NCBI GenBank assembly: GCA_963920635.1
Contig: OY987303.1
Coordinates: 44,949,223 to 45,013,222, forward strand
Direction: 5' to 3'
Origin: Pseudeuparius sepicola
Lineage: Eukaryota; Arthropoda; Insecta; Coleoptera; Anthribidae
DNA length: 64,000 bases
Shown here: piece by piece, positions 1 to 13,800 of the stretch
Layout of the letters: every line of letters begins with the position of its first letter
Position numbering within the stretch: the first letter of the stretch is position 1
The notes under the pieces: generated by a model
Database searches by the model: none
Told to the model about the DNA's origin: nothing
What the model saw: only the letters and a program-made list of their open reading frames with translations
Made by a program: the position numbers and the translations under genes

Positions 1-206
1 CTTTCATAGGCACTCACATAACCTGTTGGGCTAAATTCACTTTAGAAGATTATTTTCATATCATATCTGATCATATCTGACGTTGATATTGAATTAATAG
101 TTTTTAATCAAAAATTTGGCGGTCCATCCGGAGAAGACCTCTTTTCATTTTTGTTAATCGGCCTCGGAATTATATCTATTTATTTATCTAAAGTGACTGG
201 CCTAAA
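1..206. other. unassigned AT-rich sequence
   Basis: No reading frame, repeat or motif is recognisable here. If the Nadsyn gene starts upstream of the window, this is intron or 5' flank. Confidence 0.3.
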
Positions 207-823
207 GGCCGGTCCACATGCAACGATGTATCGATTTACTTGCGCATGCAAATGCATGCGCAAGTAAATGGTTACAGATAAATCGTTACAAATTCAGTGC
301 GTCCACATTATAACAACTTATTGTAGTAAAGCTGCAATTTTCGCTTGATACAATAATCATTGAGGAAGGGTTTTTGGAGTATTTTGGTGTTTTGTTTAAA
401 TGAGGAAACGTTTAAATAGAACTAGATGGTCTAAAGCATGATTATTGAAACAAAGTGCATTTTACCATTGAATTCTATTATAGAATTATGCGAAATGGTC
501 GACATATATTTTAACAAATTTAAAATAAATCAGTTATTGTTTTAGTTTTAATTAATTTAATAATTTCCAGCCTAAAAATAGGTAGGAGTCAGCTACCATC
601 ACACCTAAAAACTGTACAAATCTCGGATAAGCGTACACACGTTACGATTTGCATGCGCAAATCTCCCAAAGCTATGCTTTTCGGCTCAGACTTTCAACTC
701 CGACGTCCAACTTTGCACAGTTCTAAATTTTGTGCAAATCTGCTGTCCACACGCAACGATTTATCTGTACCGATTTACTTGTGCATGCAAATCGTATGCT
801 ATATCATTGCGTGTGGACCGGGC
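207..823. mobile_element. MITE-like element with inverted GGCCGGTCCACA ends
   Basis: The left end reads GGCCGGTCCACATGCAACGA and the right end is its near inverse, with CATTGCGTGTGGACCGGGC. Both ends also carry inverted copies of a CGATTTACTTGCGCATGCAAA block. No transposase frame is present, so this is a non-autonomous DNA element. The target duplication is unclear (flanks CTAAA and TTAAA), so the superfamily stays open. Confidence 0.6.
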
Positions 824-2305
824 TTAAAAGAGTGACAAAAGGAAGTATGACGGTGTTTTATTTTGTGTTTTGAAAATAATGGCTGTTGTAAAGACCATCT
901 GCTGAAGTAAGTTACGTCACAGAATAAATAGATTCACCTATTTATTCTGTGGTTAGGTTCTCTTAATTGTCATTTTTGTTTTAGAGATGGTTTGATTTTT
1001 TAATACATAATTATTTATAATTTAGAATTATTGATGGCAATTATTGCAGTTGCTTTTCCTATGGCTATTTAATAAAAACTAGCTTACAACTTGTTAACGG
1101 TTAGTTATAGAAAAAAATATTTAAGAACAAATACTTTGAATTTAGCAACCTTTTAAAATATACGATAAATAACTCTCTGTAGAAGAATTTGCAAATTCCA
1201 AAATCAACAAGTGATTTATTATTGTTATAAATTAAAAGCTACACTTTGGTATAAAATGTTATAATAATCGGCCCACATTGATATTTTCAATAAAATGCAA
1301 TAAAATAAAATGGTCAGAAATAAGAACAAAAAATTGTTGTTACTGATCATATACTCATTACATTCCATGTTAAAATTAAACTTCACAATTTTTAGAAAAG
1401 GTTATTTTTTAAATGACTTTTTAATAGCACCCTGTATATTAAACCTAACATCATATTCTAATTTCTCGGAAAATTCTACACAACTCTAGCTGTTGAACCA
1501 TTAATTATTATCAAATACAATAAGAACAAGGTATATAGCATATTATCTTCATAGTTGGCTTTATTTTTAGAATACTTCCAAAGCAGTTTTTCTCTTACTT
1601 ACATGAAAGAGTATATAAGTCAAGCCAGTTGGCGAGCAGAATGCTTTAATGTCTATAGGTGAAGATAGTGGAGAGACTTAAACTATAAACAATATTTTTG
1701 GAGGTGATTGAAATTCTTATGAATTGATTCTGCAGACTGAAGGTTTGTTATATTATTGTGTAAAAATTATAATGTCTCTATACCCAACACATCTGGTTTC
1801 TTGTCCAAAATCATTTATTATAATACATGAATGATCCGAATGTGACCAAGCTGAGGATTTTATACCCATATCAAAATAAACCTTCACTACATCAACTCTC
1901 CTAATACAAGAACCCTAGTCTATAGGTACTGAGATCTCTACTCACCCGGGACAGAAAACATACTAAGGTCTAAGCCATGGAGTAAGTGTAAAAATAGTCT
2001 ACCTAAAATTTTTGTTCTGTTATGCCATCCACATCTCCACCTGCATTTAATATCTTATGCCAGACAGGTAGTAAGTCATTCTAATTACAAAAACTCTATT
2101 TGGCGTGAAACTCAGTAGGAAAGTTAAAAATATATTGCTAACAATGAACCTAAATTGCAGCTATATTTTATGCGTAAATGGCCAAAATTGCTCAATACCC
2201 ATGCCAACTTGGCATTTAACACAAAACTCACTACCAAGGGCATCCAATTGAATCATAACATAATGTATTTATAACTGTTTTCTTTAAATGACTACAAAAT
2301 ACATA
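824..2305. other. no gene seen; one small perfect hairpin
   Basis: This stretch is AT-rich with no coding signal. A 14-bp perfect inverted repeat (CACAGAATAAATAG, loop of 6) lies at 918-951. I looked for the missing Nadsyn N-terminal exon (a frame with a GPELE-like motif ending in phase 2) and did not find it. Confidence 0.4.
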
Positions 2306-3510
2306 CAGGGTGTTTCATCTTAAGTGCAAACACCCCCGTAAAATTTGTATTCTCCATCCGATTTTAGCCGCGTTTTTTTTCTAAAAATAGGCCACAAAAA
2401 TTTCTACGTTGGTGCAAAATTTCAGGTCTTAATGTCAATTTTCAAGGCCTAATACAAAATTTTTTCTAGTACATAATGACGAAAACCATTTAGCGATTTT
2501 TTTATTTAAAATCTGACACCACAGCGTTAATCAGAACAACCTAAAACCCCTGTATACCAAATTTGAACAAAAAATATACAGGGAGTTCCATTCTGCAGGC
2601 TGTGAAAGTTGAGCAAAATAGGAATTTTGAACTCATCTGGTGAGTCAAGTGTGCCATGGAATTACTTCGAAACAGTTGGATGATGAACAGGACCACTCAC
2701 AGTGTGGATGTGCAAAGATCCAATAAAAAATATACAAGGTGTTCTTCTCTGTAGGAACTCGAAATGCTGAATTTTTTAAACTTTATACAGGTCAAAAATA
2801 GAGTATATCAAAACCACCCCAGACATTACAAACGAAGTAAAAACGGTGGCTGGTGTGCAACAACAGGAAACGCCCCGAAAGTGTATCATCTTAGACAGTG
2901 ACTTTATTGATAAAGGTCCAACAATTTGAATCGTTTTTATTTGTTGGTTGGATGATGTAAAGAAATAAATTGCTTTTGTGTTTATTAATATTTTTCCAAT
3001 GATTCCAGAGCGCTCCTGACCAGTATAAACTTTAATAAAAATTCAGCATTTTGACATCGCCCAGAGAAAAAGACCCTGTACATTTTTGTATTGAATCTTT
3101 GCACACCAACACTTTGAGTAGTCCTGTTGATCATTCATCTGTTTTGACGGGATTCCATGGCACACTTGACTCTCCAGATGCCTTTAAAATTCCTATTTTG
3201 TTCAATTTTGACACCCTGCAGAATGGAACTCCCTTTATATTTTTTGTTCAAATTTGGTATACGGGGGTTTTAGGTTGTTCTGATTAACGCTGTGGTGTCA
3301 GATTTTAAATAAAAAAATCGCTAAATGGTTTTCGTCATTTTTTACTAGAAAAAAAATTTGTAGTAGGCCTTGAAAATTTACATTAAAATCTGAAATTTTG
3401 CACCAACGTAGAGTTTTTTTGTGGCCTATTTTTAGAAAAAAAACGCGGTTAAAATCGGATGGAGAATACAAATTTTACGGGGGTGTTCGCACTTATGATG
3501 AAACACCCTG
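2306..3510. mobile_element. foldback element with long inverted arms, TA-flanked
   Basis: The ends are CAGGGTGTTTCATCTTAAGT and its near inverse ACTTATGATGAAACACCCTG, each flanked by TA. The complementary arms extend inward for several hundred bases around a short unique centre near 2890-3000. The open frame at 3051-3287 is just one arm read through. The inner parts of the arms (around 2590-2700 and 3120-3260) recur near 19.9, 33.7 and 60.5 kb, so this is one member of a multicopy family. No transposase is encoded; mobilisation by a TA-targeting Tc1/mariner-type enzyme is inference. Confidence 0.8.
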
Positions 3511-4635
3511 TATAACAGGAAATTATGTGAACATATCTCATAATAATTTGTCCTCTAATTACATGGAATTAAACTTTATGAAATAGACAGTAGCCTTCAT
3601 CACGTTCGATTTCGATACTAGAATGTTAAATTGAAATATAACCAGAAATTATTTACCATCTTTGCTATTTGTCAATTGAATGATAATTTTAAAAATGATT
3701 TTGAAATCGCACAGTCCCATCCTTGTGTATGGATACTCTAGTTAGCCAATGTTTCACACTGACATAAGGACATGACAGAAATACAGTAGATACAGGGGAC
3801 AGATTTTGCAAAAACTAAAGTTGTCCAGCTGTTTTTTGGTAGGTATAGACTTTAATAGAAGAAAATTAGTAGGCAATGACTGTGCCACTTTAATTTTTAG
3901 CGCCATCTGTTGCTTGTATCCAATATTGCTCTCGTATACTTAAGACCCTGTCACACATTGGCTAACTAGGGATTCCATAAACAAGGGTCCCATCCTCTAT
4001 GCATGATTTAAATATGTATTTAAAAATAGTAAAATGGATAGAAAATTAGTATTTGACTTATTAAATATGAAATACTGTTGACACCTCCTCTCTTCTGTGT
4101 TTTTTGCTACTGCAGTCTCTATGAGAAATCTAAGTCTCTTATTCTACATAATAGTATTTGGTGTAGTCAACTGACTCAAAACATTTTGAACATAGAACAC
4201 TTCATTTGGGCTAAGTGCAAAAAATGAAATAAATGTTGAATTTCATTTTATTATTATTGATGTGTGGTTGAAGGCATAATGGTATACCCGAGGGTATAAC
4301 ATTAGCGACAACATAGCAACTGATTCTAACCTCTAGATCGCTTTCTTGGCAGAAAGTGCGCAAAATCGGAGAATGATTACACTGACAACAAGACTATGTA
4401 TTAATCGACTCTTATAGATAACAGAGACTCTAGTTAAAGAAAGAAGTTGTTTACTTCACTGTTTGTAGTTGCCTTATCATCATGAAACTAAATGTATTTA
4501 TTGTCCTGGAATAGTCAAAGACAAGGAAAATTACTAAGCCATGTCACAGTTAACTACAAGTATTATGTTCATTTCATGCCACATATCGAATTAATATTGT
4601 ATATCAATAATTGCCAAACTTTTTCTTTGTTTCAG
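3511..4635. other. no gene seen; Nadsyn intron or flank
   Basis: Unassigned AT-rich sequence. It ends with a pyrimidine-rich tract and TTTCAG just before the first recognisable Nadsyn exon. Confidence 0.35.
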
Positions 4636-4891
4636 TGGATATAGTTGTGAAGACCACTTCTACGAATCAGACACATTTCTGCACTCATGGGAAGTATTAG
4701 CCGAGTTACTAAGTGCTTCATTATGCAAAGATATCATAGTAGATGTAGGAATGCCAGTTATGCACAAAAATGTTGCCTACAATTGCCGAGTCATATTTTT
4801 AAATCAAAAAATACTTCTAATTCGTCCAAAAAAGACTTTGTGTGATGATGGAAACTACCGTGAAAGCAGATGGTTCTGTTCGTGGAAAAAG
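4636..4891 (+). CDS. Nadsyn: Nadsyn exon: amidase domain, lysine region
   Basis: The acceptor is TTTCAG|T and the donor AAAAAG|GTATGT. The frame starts one base into the exon (phase 2) and encodes [20 protein letters not shown] through [11 protein letters not shown]. That is the nitrilase-fold segment around the catalytic Lys (LIRPKK). It ends in phase 0, matching the next exon 5.9 kb away. Confidence 0.93.
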
Positions 4892-7800
4892 GTATGTCAA
4901 GATTTTTTTTTTCAATAAGTGGGAATGACCATTTTATTGTACACTTCATGGACTTGCAATAAAATCCTTGCATTGCTGCCCCCCATTAAAATTCTTATTG
5001 TATGAAATTATAAAGGCGACCACAGACCTCGTGATTTTTCGTTGGTCATTGGTGATCATGAAAAGCCGAGATGATAAAACCGAAGTGTGTGAGGCGTAAA
5101 GTGTCCTGATACACTGTCACGATGGTTATCTGCCGATGGTTAATTTTCTTCGCGACAGTGCTCTCGTAAAACGGAAGTATGTGGGGATTTCCTTCCAACA
5201 TGACAGTTTAAATTCAGTACCGCCTCATCCCAACGTCCATTGCAATTTTTATATTGCTTGTTAAAATTCAAAAAAATTATTTAAAAAGCAAAGAGTGTTT
5301 AGTGGATTTATTGAATATGTTTCCTCGAACCAATCTCCGGGTTCAAGCTTTAATTCCGTTAATAAATTAATATGTGAAAATATTCTTAGTAACCAGTCCA
5401 AACCGAACGTATTTTACTTTTCTTTTTTTACGGAGGAGAATAAATGATGGGTGCTTCATTGTAGCAAAATGACCAGCTATTTTCAGAAGTTAATAAATAT
5501 GGCGGACAATGTTTTAGCCTATTCCCAAAATGCTCAAAATGCTGAACATGCTCAAATATACAGGATGTTTCTAAATTATGGTGCTGATATAATATGACGG
5601 GTAGAAAATGTTCTTTTAAACAAAAAGTTTCAGGGTTATAAAGGTACAATTTGAAAACTTATTTTTCTCAATATCTTCTACAGAAGTTAAGCAATTTAAA
5701 TGAAACTCGGTGCAGGGCTTTAGTTGCTAAAGTGCAACAATTTCATGTAAAAACAATAATTTATTCCCATCACCCGGAGGCCGAGGGGCAGGATAGCATA
5801 ATGGGTCTTATACTCATGACTAAAGGGCGGAATATATGCAAATTGCATATATATATGCATTTTTTGCATATTTTATTCAATTTTTCAAAACATTGCATAT
5901 TTATGGAAAAACTATATTTTTGTGCATATTTGCATGTTTTTCCTACACTTATTTATAGATATAAGATATAACCAAGATTATGAGAGCCCAAATTAGATGC
6001 TATTATAGAAAAGGATGAAGGGTTCAAATCATTAATGGCAGTAAAGAGAATTTTTAATGGTAAATCATCCAACGAAGTTGCACCTTGGCCTTATACTTTA
6101 CTACCCAAATTAAAATATTGTCCTATTACATCGGTAGATGTTGAGAGAAGCTTTTCTATATACAGTGTGTCCCACTTAAGGACTGACCACCCCTGTAAAA
6201 TTTTTATTTATAGCTCGATTTTCATAAACTTTTTTTTGTTGGGTAGAGCCTCAAAAATGGCATCAAACACATAATTCAGGTGCCTCGTGCGTTACAGTCA
6301 TGGCCCACTGAGACGGTGTTTTAGTGCTGAAATTTCGAGAAGTACTATTAGGGATTTTTTTAGAGGAAAATTAATGCCAGATTCTTATTCAGCGTTGTTC
6401 GAAACCCAAATGTACCAATCTGCATTACCATAGCTCTACAGGGTGTTTCAAAATTTTTAATGCCCCACTTAATTAGTGTACCCCTGTAAAATTTTTATTT
6501 TTAGCTCTATTTCATAAACTTTTTTTTGTTGGATAGAGCTTCAATAATGGCATTAAATGCATCATTCAGGTGCCTCGTGCGTTACATTCATGGCCCACTG
6601 AGACGAAGTTTTAGTGCTGAAATTTCGAGAAGCACTATTAGGGGCTTTTTTAGAGAAAAATTAATGCTAGATTTTTATTCAACGTTGTTGGAAACCCAAA
6701 CGTACCAATTTGCATTAGAAAATGGAGGACTAATTGAAATGACTGAAATCGGTTGAGTTTATGTTATGTTGTGTTGTTTATTCATGTATTTGATGATATT
6801 AAATTAAATAAAAATTTTGTTCGCTAATAAATTTTTGAAAGAATATGAGTTCCTCGCGAATATTTTAGTGACCAACTTACCAGAAATTAAGAAAATAATT
6901 AAAATTAACACGTTTTTTTGAAACCTCTCACCGCATATAAGAATCCGGCCTTACTTTTCCTTTTATTTTTTTTGGAACACCCTGTAGAGCTACGGTAATG
7001 CAAATTGGTACGTTTGGGTTTCCAACATCGCTGAACAACAAACCGGCATTAATTTTCCTCTAAAAATTCCCTAATAGTACTTTTCCAAGTTTCAGCACTA
7101 AAACACCGTCTCAGTGGGCCATGAATTTAAGGCACAAGATACCTGAATTATGCATTTAATGCCATTTTTGAAGTTCTATCCAACAAAAAAAGTTTATGGA
7201 AATCGAGCTAAAAATAAAAATTTTATAGGGGTACACTAATTAAGTGGGGCACTAAAAATTTTGAAACACCCTGTAGAGCTATAGTAATGCAAATTGGTAC
7301 ATTTGGGTTTCGAACAACGCTGAATAAGAATCTGGCATTAATTTTGCTCTAAAAAAATCCCTAATAGCACTTCTCGAAATTTCAGCACTAAAACACCGTC
7401 TCAGTGGGCCATGACTGTAACGCACGAGGCACCTGAATTATGTGTTTGATGCCATTTTTGAGGCTCTACCCAACAAAAAAAAGTTTATGAAAATCGAGCT
7501 ATAAATAAAAATTTCACAGGGGTGGTCAGTCCTTAAGTGGGACACACTGTATAAACATATTTTTACCGACAGAAGGCAAAGATTTTTATTGGAAAATTTG
7601 GAAAGTATTTAATAATAAATTCCTACTGTACAATTTCAAATTAAAATGTTTTTATAATTCTGCTTTAATATAGGTATTTTACGAGGTGTTTTATGTATTT
7701 GTTTTCCTTTCATTTTTCGTAAAATAAACCTTTTCTCTAAAATCAGTTTTGGTATTTTTAAGGTATTTTTACATGTAAAATAAATGCATATTATTGCATA

Positions 7801-10800
7801 TTTGGCCAAATAAATGCATATTATTGCATATTTTAAATAAAAATGATGCATATATATGCGCATATTTCGATTGAAATTAAATGCATATATTCCGCCCTTT
7901 ACTCATGACTCTTTTGAGGTTATTTTTTTGGTTATTTTGGTGCATCTTTACATATTGCAACAACAGGGTAGTCTTGTCCCATAAGGATAAAAACAACCGT
8001 TTGCGATAGAATCAGCAAAATGTGCCCAAAACAATGGTTAACTCCAAAATTCAAAAAATAAAATTAGCAACTACGGATTTAACTCGACAAAATGTTGACA
8101 TTGCTCATTTGGCATTTTTTCTTAATTTGGAACGTAATGTCTGTAATGTTTAAATGCGGTAGGTAAAATGATATTTTTCGACTTTTGGAATTATAGCAGG
8201 TGTGTTGGGGCACATTTTGCCAATTTCAACGCAAATAGTTGATTTTATTGGTCTGAAATAAGTATACACTTTTTATTGCAAAACTAAAACATCCACTAAA
8301 ATGACGAACCTGCAAAACCAAAAAGATAACCTCAAAAAAGTTATGAGTATAAAACCCATTGAGCTCCCGCCCCTCCGCCTCTGGGTAATGGAAATGAACT
8401 GTGTTTACACGAAATTACTTCAGTGACTAAAAGGCTGCACCAAGTTTCATTTAAATTATATAACTTCAGAAGTTATTGAGAAAAATATGTTTTTCAAATT
8501 GTACCTCTATCACCCTGTAACTTTCTTATTATGCATTTTCAGACCCATGTTTATAGGAAACTTTTTGTTCAAGATGATATTTTCTACCTGTCGTATTTTG
8601 TCGGCACCATAATTAGGAAACACCCTGTACATCAGGAATATTGCGATTTTGGTTGGCTTGCATTTTTACTATCAACTTGCACTGGGCTTGGGTCTTGTAT
8701 CTCCGTCTTTCGATGAACCGCCAGTGGTAATAATGAATAGGAGTGGGGGATCTAGGGTTCATGCTGCAGCAAATATGGAGCCGCAGGTGCATGCCATAGT
8801 AGAGGTGATGCTACGTAGATGTCGAAAATTGTGACGTTGCCAAATTCTTAAAATGTCGTCGCACGGGTCTTTCGTGCATATTCAGCATTTTCAAGGGAAC
8901 GTTCCTTTTTGGTGCATTTTTGTGATCATGAATATACGTGCGTGCACGGGGATAGGGAACGTTCACGAACGTTCTTCAAACGCGAACGGGAACATTCCCT
9001 CCTTTGCTTCTCTACCGATTACCGATGAAAAATCACAAGGTCTGTGGCCGCCTTTACACATCTTACTGCTGAATATTTTACGTTATAACTTTTTATCCAA
9101 AGCTGCTTTGTGTTCGAGGTACAATTGTATATAACTGTAATTTATGAGTTGTTTATTGTCGTTAATAATCTACAAAGTTAAAGCGAAAATCACAATAAAC
9201 ATATCACCCACACACATGCCTATAAGCTCTAATTCGGTGGTCTACAGAATTTTCTTTTGTGCACTTCTATAACTTTTTTTGTTCTAAGCAAAGAACTGTC
9301 TTTTGAAAATTTTTTATCTGCCGCAGTTGAAAAGTTTGGTTTATCGTTTATTGCTTTTTTGGAATGCAAAAAATAGAATTACATATTTCATTAAAAAAAT
9401 GCATTTTGTATTTCTATTTGGCCAGAAATGATGAGAACTGACTAAAATAATGTAATATTTTATGTTCGTGGAGTGATCCTGAACTGGTTCAGAACTAGTA
9501 ACTAAATTCTAAAATTTAAACCCACCAATGATATTGGCAATTACTAGTTCCAAATTGGTTCAGTATTGCTCCGCACACAGCCATAATATTAATTCAAGAA
9601 AACAATAATATCATCCATAACCAACTAATATTTTTTATTTTATAGTCATGACAAGCTGTATACGGGTATAGGAATTTTATTTCCCGTATTATCTAAAATG
9701 ACAATTATTTCTGCGACTGTCTGGAAAAATAGTTATGGCTTGCTTGGTAAAACCTTCTCACCTGAATGAAAAATGCAAAGAAATTTTCTTAAATACTAAA
9801 TATCTCGAAAACGGGTAGTTTTTGGTATAGAATGTTATTTACATAAAATGTGTTGCTTGGACGCCGGCATCCAACAAACAATAGAAATATGGGTCATTCC
9901 ATTTGAAAAAAGTTATTTCTGTTTGAAATTATCTGATTTTGAGAGCCTGTTATGAACACACTGTATATGCAAAAAACCAATTTCGACATACCACACGACA
10001 CACGGTTGTGCAGTCATACTTCGGCTAAAATATATCTTTGATATCTATTAAAATAAAGATAACAGCATTCAGTTTCCATAACCTCCACGGAGTCCCTAAA
10101 TTCCAAGAAAAATTCGATATCTCCAAAATACAAAACAAAAAAACGGTTCTGTAGCAAATTTCATGGAGAATGCAAATATTCCAAAGGATTAATGCACTTG
10201 TCAAAATCTAAATATTTTATTTTTGTCCTGAAAATATGAATCACCCTGTATATGTGAAAACAAAAGATAGGTTACGTCCGCTGCCAACCTTACAACTTTT
10301 GTATTCAAGTTTTTTTCGTATCTCTTACGGTTCCTGAGATCCAGGGGGTAGGACAAACTATTTGGGACATGCGTACACATAACTGGATTTTGATAGGCAA
10401 GTTAGTTTTTTCGACTGTAACAATTTGTTTTATATCTCCTGGCCAAATACAATTCTGAAGATGTAGTTTCTTTAAATTAAATAATTTTGTTTTTCGTATT
10501 TCAAAAAAGGATATTGACCGAAAAATTTAATTTGTCATGAAACTTTGGAAAATGCAAAAAAAATCAAAGGCAGTTTTCCTTATGGTATTAGTTATTCATA
10601 AATGCCAGTTATCATATCATTGCTTTTACCAAAAACAGTTCTTTATCGTGGCCCATTTAGTATCCACAAACCAGAAAATTAAAAATTACCGTACCATCGA
10701 GAATAATTTTAAAAAATCGATTAGACCATTTTCACACTCACATAGTTCTGAGGTTGTAATATATTGATAAAAACAAACATTATGTATTGTCAAATCCGGA

Positions 10801-13800
10801 AAAACAAAAATAGTAAACTGTTATAATTTATTAGGACAGAAGAACTGAAGATTTTTTCTTACCAAGGATGATTACAAATATTACTGGCCAGAAAACTGTT
10901 CCAATCGGTGATGCTGTGATATCCACGCTTGACACTTGTATTGGTAAGTGCATATAACAATAGAAATCTCTGATTGTGCGAGACTCAAAAACTTTCTGAA
11001 CATCTACAACTTTTTTCAAATTATAAATGAACCTACTCGTGTGACTGAAAATAGCGCTACTTTGATCGATATTTTGGTTACGTCATCTATAGATCTTGTT
11101 GTCAACTCACAGGTCATGCGAATGGATGACATAACCGACCACCGTTTATTAAAATGCGAGTTAAATATATCCAAAAGTAAATATCCTGCTAAAATTAGAA
11201 CGTATAGGGACTTTAAAAATTTTAATTATAATATGTTCTTGCGTGATCTTTCAAATGTACCCTGGGAAGTTATTTATTCGTATTTAGACATTGACTGGTT
11301 GATTTTCTCAATGATAATCTGACACAGGCACCCTGGATCGATGACAATCTTAAATTGTTGATGCGTTTAAGAAATAGAGCCCTAACAAATTATAAAAAGA
11401 ATAAAACTAATAATGCATGGGAAGATTACAAAAGATTAACAAATCTTACCACAATGACCTTAAAAAAGGGCCTTCCCACAAATTTAAAAACGACCTTGCA
11501 AACTTTTTGGTTGAATATCAATTCAGAGATTAGTTGTGATACTGCAAAATGAGGCAATCCTGATGAGTTCGGTGCCTTTTTTAGAGAAAATGTACCTAGC
11601 GAGAACATTTGTAATGGGAATGCAAATAATATACTACAATGTTACAAGTACTCTTCGTTTCCCAACTCGAAATTCTACTCTCTGTTTTAATAGCATCACA
11701 GTAGCAAAATTTTGATTGCTTTTTTCCAAAATTAACTCAAATTCTATGGGTAGTGATAATATAAATTTGTAAATGCAGTCCTTGGCTATTCCTCATCTCA
11801 GTGACATTTTTACTTTTTTGATAAATTGTTGTATTAGGCAACATGTTTTTCCTATGTCTTGGAAAATTGCCAACATTGTTCCTATACCTAAGATCACAAA
11901 TCCCAGTAAACCATCGCATTTAAGACCAATTAGCATTCTACCAACAATTTCTAAAATTTTGGAAAAAGTAATTCAAGAACAACTTATGGCTCATCTTTCA
12001 GTTAATAAAATATTACCATCTACTCAATCAGGTTTCAGGGCCGGTCATAGCACAACTACTGCCCTCCTCAATGTTTCAGATGACATTATTACTGCACAAG
12101 ATAATAAAACTGACACTACCTTTGTCCTTCTTGATTACAGTAAAGCTTTTGAGACGATTGAGCATGATATATTGTTCACCAAGCTAAAATACTTTGGACT
12201 GCATGATAATGCTCTGGATTTTATTAGGAGCTATCTTACGGACAGAAAACAGAAAATAACTTTTGACAGTTAGAGCTCTCAACTGTATCTAACAAATAAA
12301 GAAGTACCCCAAGGTAGTATACTTGGACCCCTACTTTTTACTATATATACTGCTGATTTTGGAAAGTATTTAAATCATGTTCAGTCTCATCAATATGCTG
12401 ATCACTTCCAGTTATACTTTACTTTTAGATGTGATAATATCGTTCGTGCTGTTAGATATATAAATAGGGTTTCCAGTCCGGGATCCCGGGATCTCGATAT
12501 CCCGGGATCCCGGAGGGGTTTTTGATGGGATCCCGAGATTTCGAGATCCCGGGATCCCGCTGAGGTCTCGAAAATCCCGGGTTGAGATATAGCGGTCCCG
12601 AAAATTTTGTATTTTATCGGCGTTTTATTTAGTTTTACCCAAGTTATTTACGTATTTATTATGATACAACCGGGGATTCACTTTTTCATTTCACTTACCT
12701 ATATCTACCTAATACAATATTATGTAGGTAAATATATAAAAATGTTTTTATCTTTGTGTTTTTTAATATTTTTTTCCGTATGTCTGCATTTTTATTTGCT
12801 ATTGCTAATATTACGTATTTTAATAAAAATATTATTAGGATTGATCTCGGGATCCCGGGATCCCAAGATCCCGAGATTTGGGTTTTGGATCCCGGGATCC
12901 AAAACGGGATCCCGGGATTTGGATTTTTGTCCCGGGATCTCAAAACGGGATCCTGATGCTGAAAATTGGAAACCCTATATATAAATGACGACTTAAACAC
13001 TATTTTCTCTACATCTCTAGCGCACGGATTAAAACTTAATGAAGATAAGAGCCAACTTGTGTTTTTTGGAAAATCTAGGGAAATAATATGATAATAATAT
13101 GATAATCTTGAATTGAGATTGGTGGTGTCGGTTTGTCACCCTTCGACAGTTGTAAAAATCTTGGGGTTTACATTGATAATGATCTTCATTTTCAAACCCA
13201 CGTTTCTCATTTACTGAGGGGGGGTTATGCCAAATTGAGATCGCTTTATTTATTTAAAGAAATTCTTAGTTGCAACGTAAAGTTGAAATTCTGTGAGACT
13301 CTGATACTGTCTACCTTAGGATACTGCGACGTAGTTTATTGGCCTGCTCTTCTTCAACGCGACAGGAATTCTCTGCAAAAACTGCAAAATGCTTGTGTCA
13401 GATATTGCTACAACCTGAGGAAGTTTGACCATGTTTCACCGCTTTATGAAGATACTAAGTGGCTAAGGCTGCATGATAGGTACTTTCTTCATTTGAGCAC
13501 ATTAATTTATATGATAAATTTTTCGGGTAAGCCGGAATATTTAAAAAAACAACCTTGTAGAGAGGAGTAGCGTTCATAGTAGATCCACGAGATTCAACAA
13601 GTTTTATAACTTACCTATATTCACTTCAACTGTCTTTCAGAGGTCATTTTCCTATAACGCTGTAAAATGTTATACCCTCACTGAAAAACTGTGCTACCGC
13701 TACTGCTTTTAAAAGAAAGCTTAAAGAGGTTATTCGGTCAGGGCAACTAAATGATTAATGTGCTACATTACATTATGTTTAACGTTTCCGGCTATTTACA

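Larger units (their letters stand above)
5986..7612 (+). pseudogene. hAT transposase C-terminal fragment, split by an insertion
   Basis: From 5986 the frame reads into [20 protein letters not shown], the dimerisation motif near the C-terminus of hAT transposases. The frame stops being transposase at 6162, where a TA-flanked foldback element sits. After removing that element and one TA copy, the frame resumes at 7552 with [19 protein letters not shown] and a stop at 7610-7612. The catalytic N-terminal two thirds are absent, so the fragment is inactive. An in-frame TGA lies just before 5986. Confidence 0.8.
5821..7901 (+). mobile_element. truncated hAT transposon, third nesting level
   Basis: An 8-bp target duplication, CTCATGAC, flanks the element. 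Its terminal inverted repeats read TAAAGGGCGGAATATATGCA. Subterminal TGCATAT repeats cluster at both ends. Only the C-terminal part of a transposase remains. This is hAT by duplication length, ends and the hATC-type motif. Confidence 0.88.
5561..8627. mobile_element. foldback element, second nesting level
   Basis: The ends are CAGGATGTTTCTAAATTATG and the inverse CATAATTAGGAAACACCCTG, both flanked by TA. The outer arms are complementary (for example ACGGGTAGAAAATGTTCTTT against its inverse near 8575). Its central block resembles the foldbacks at 37.5, 55.5 and 58.9 kb: a segment coding-like on neither strand with TTTTTGAGGTTAT and AACCGTTTGCG motifs. A hAT element has inserted into it. Confidence 0.75.
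5011..9056. mobile_element. outermost element of a nested TE stack (inverted TAAAGGCG ends)
   Basis: The left end TAAAGGCGACCACAGACCTC and the right end GGTCTGTGGCCGCCTTTA are inverted copies that continue into a shared GTGATTTTTC block. Everything between them, including four further insertions, makes up one Nadsyn intron segment. Near the right end is a GGGAACGTTCACGAACGTTC palindrome. No transposase or clear target duplication is visible, so superfamily is unknown. Confidence 0.6.

Noticed and set aside
6035..6756. Two similar 76-79 residue frames as paralogous genes
   Set aside because: Apart from the hATC part, they are the left arms of two nested foldback elements, which explains the resemblance.
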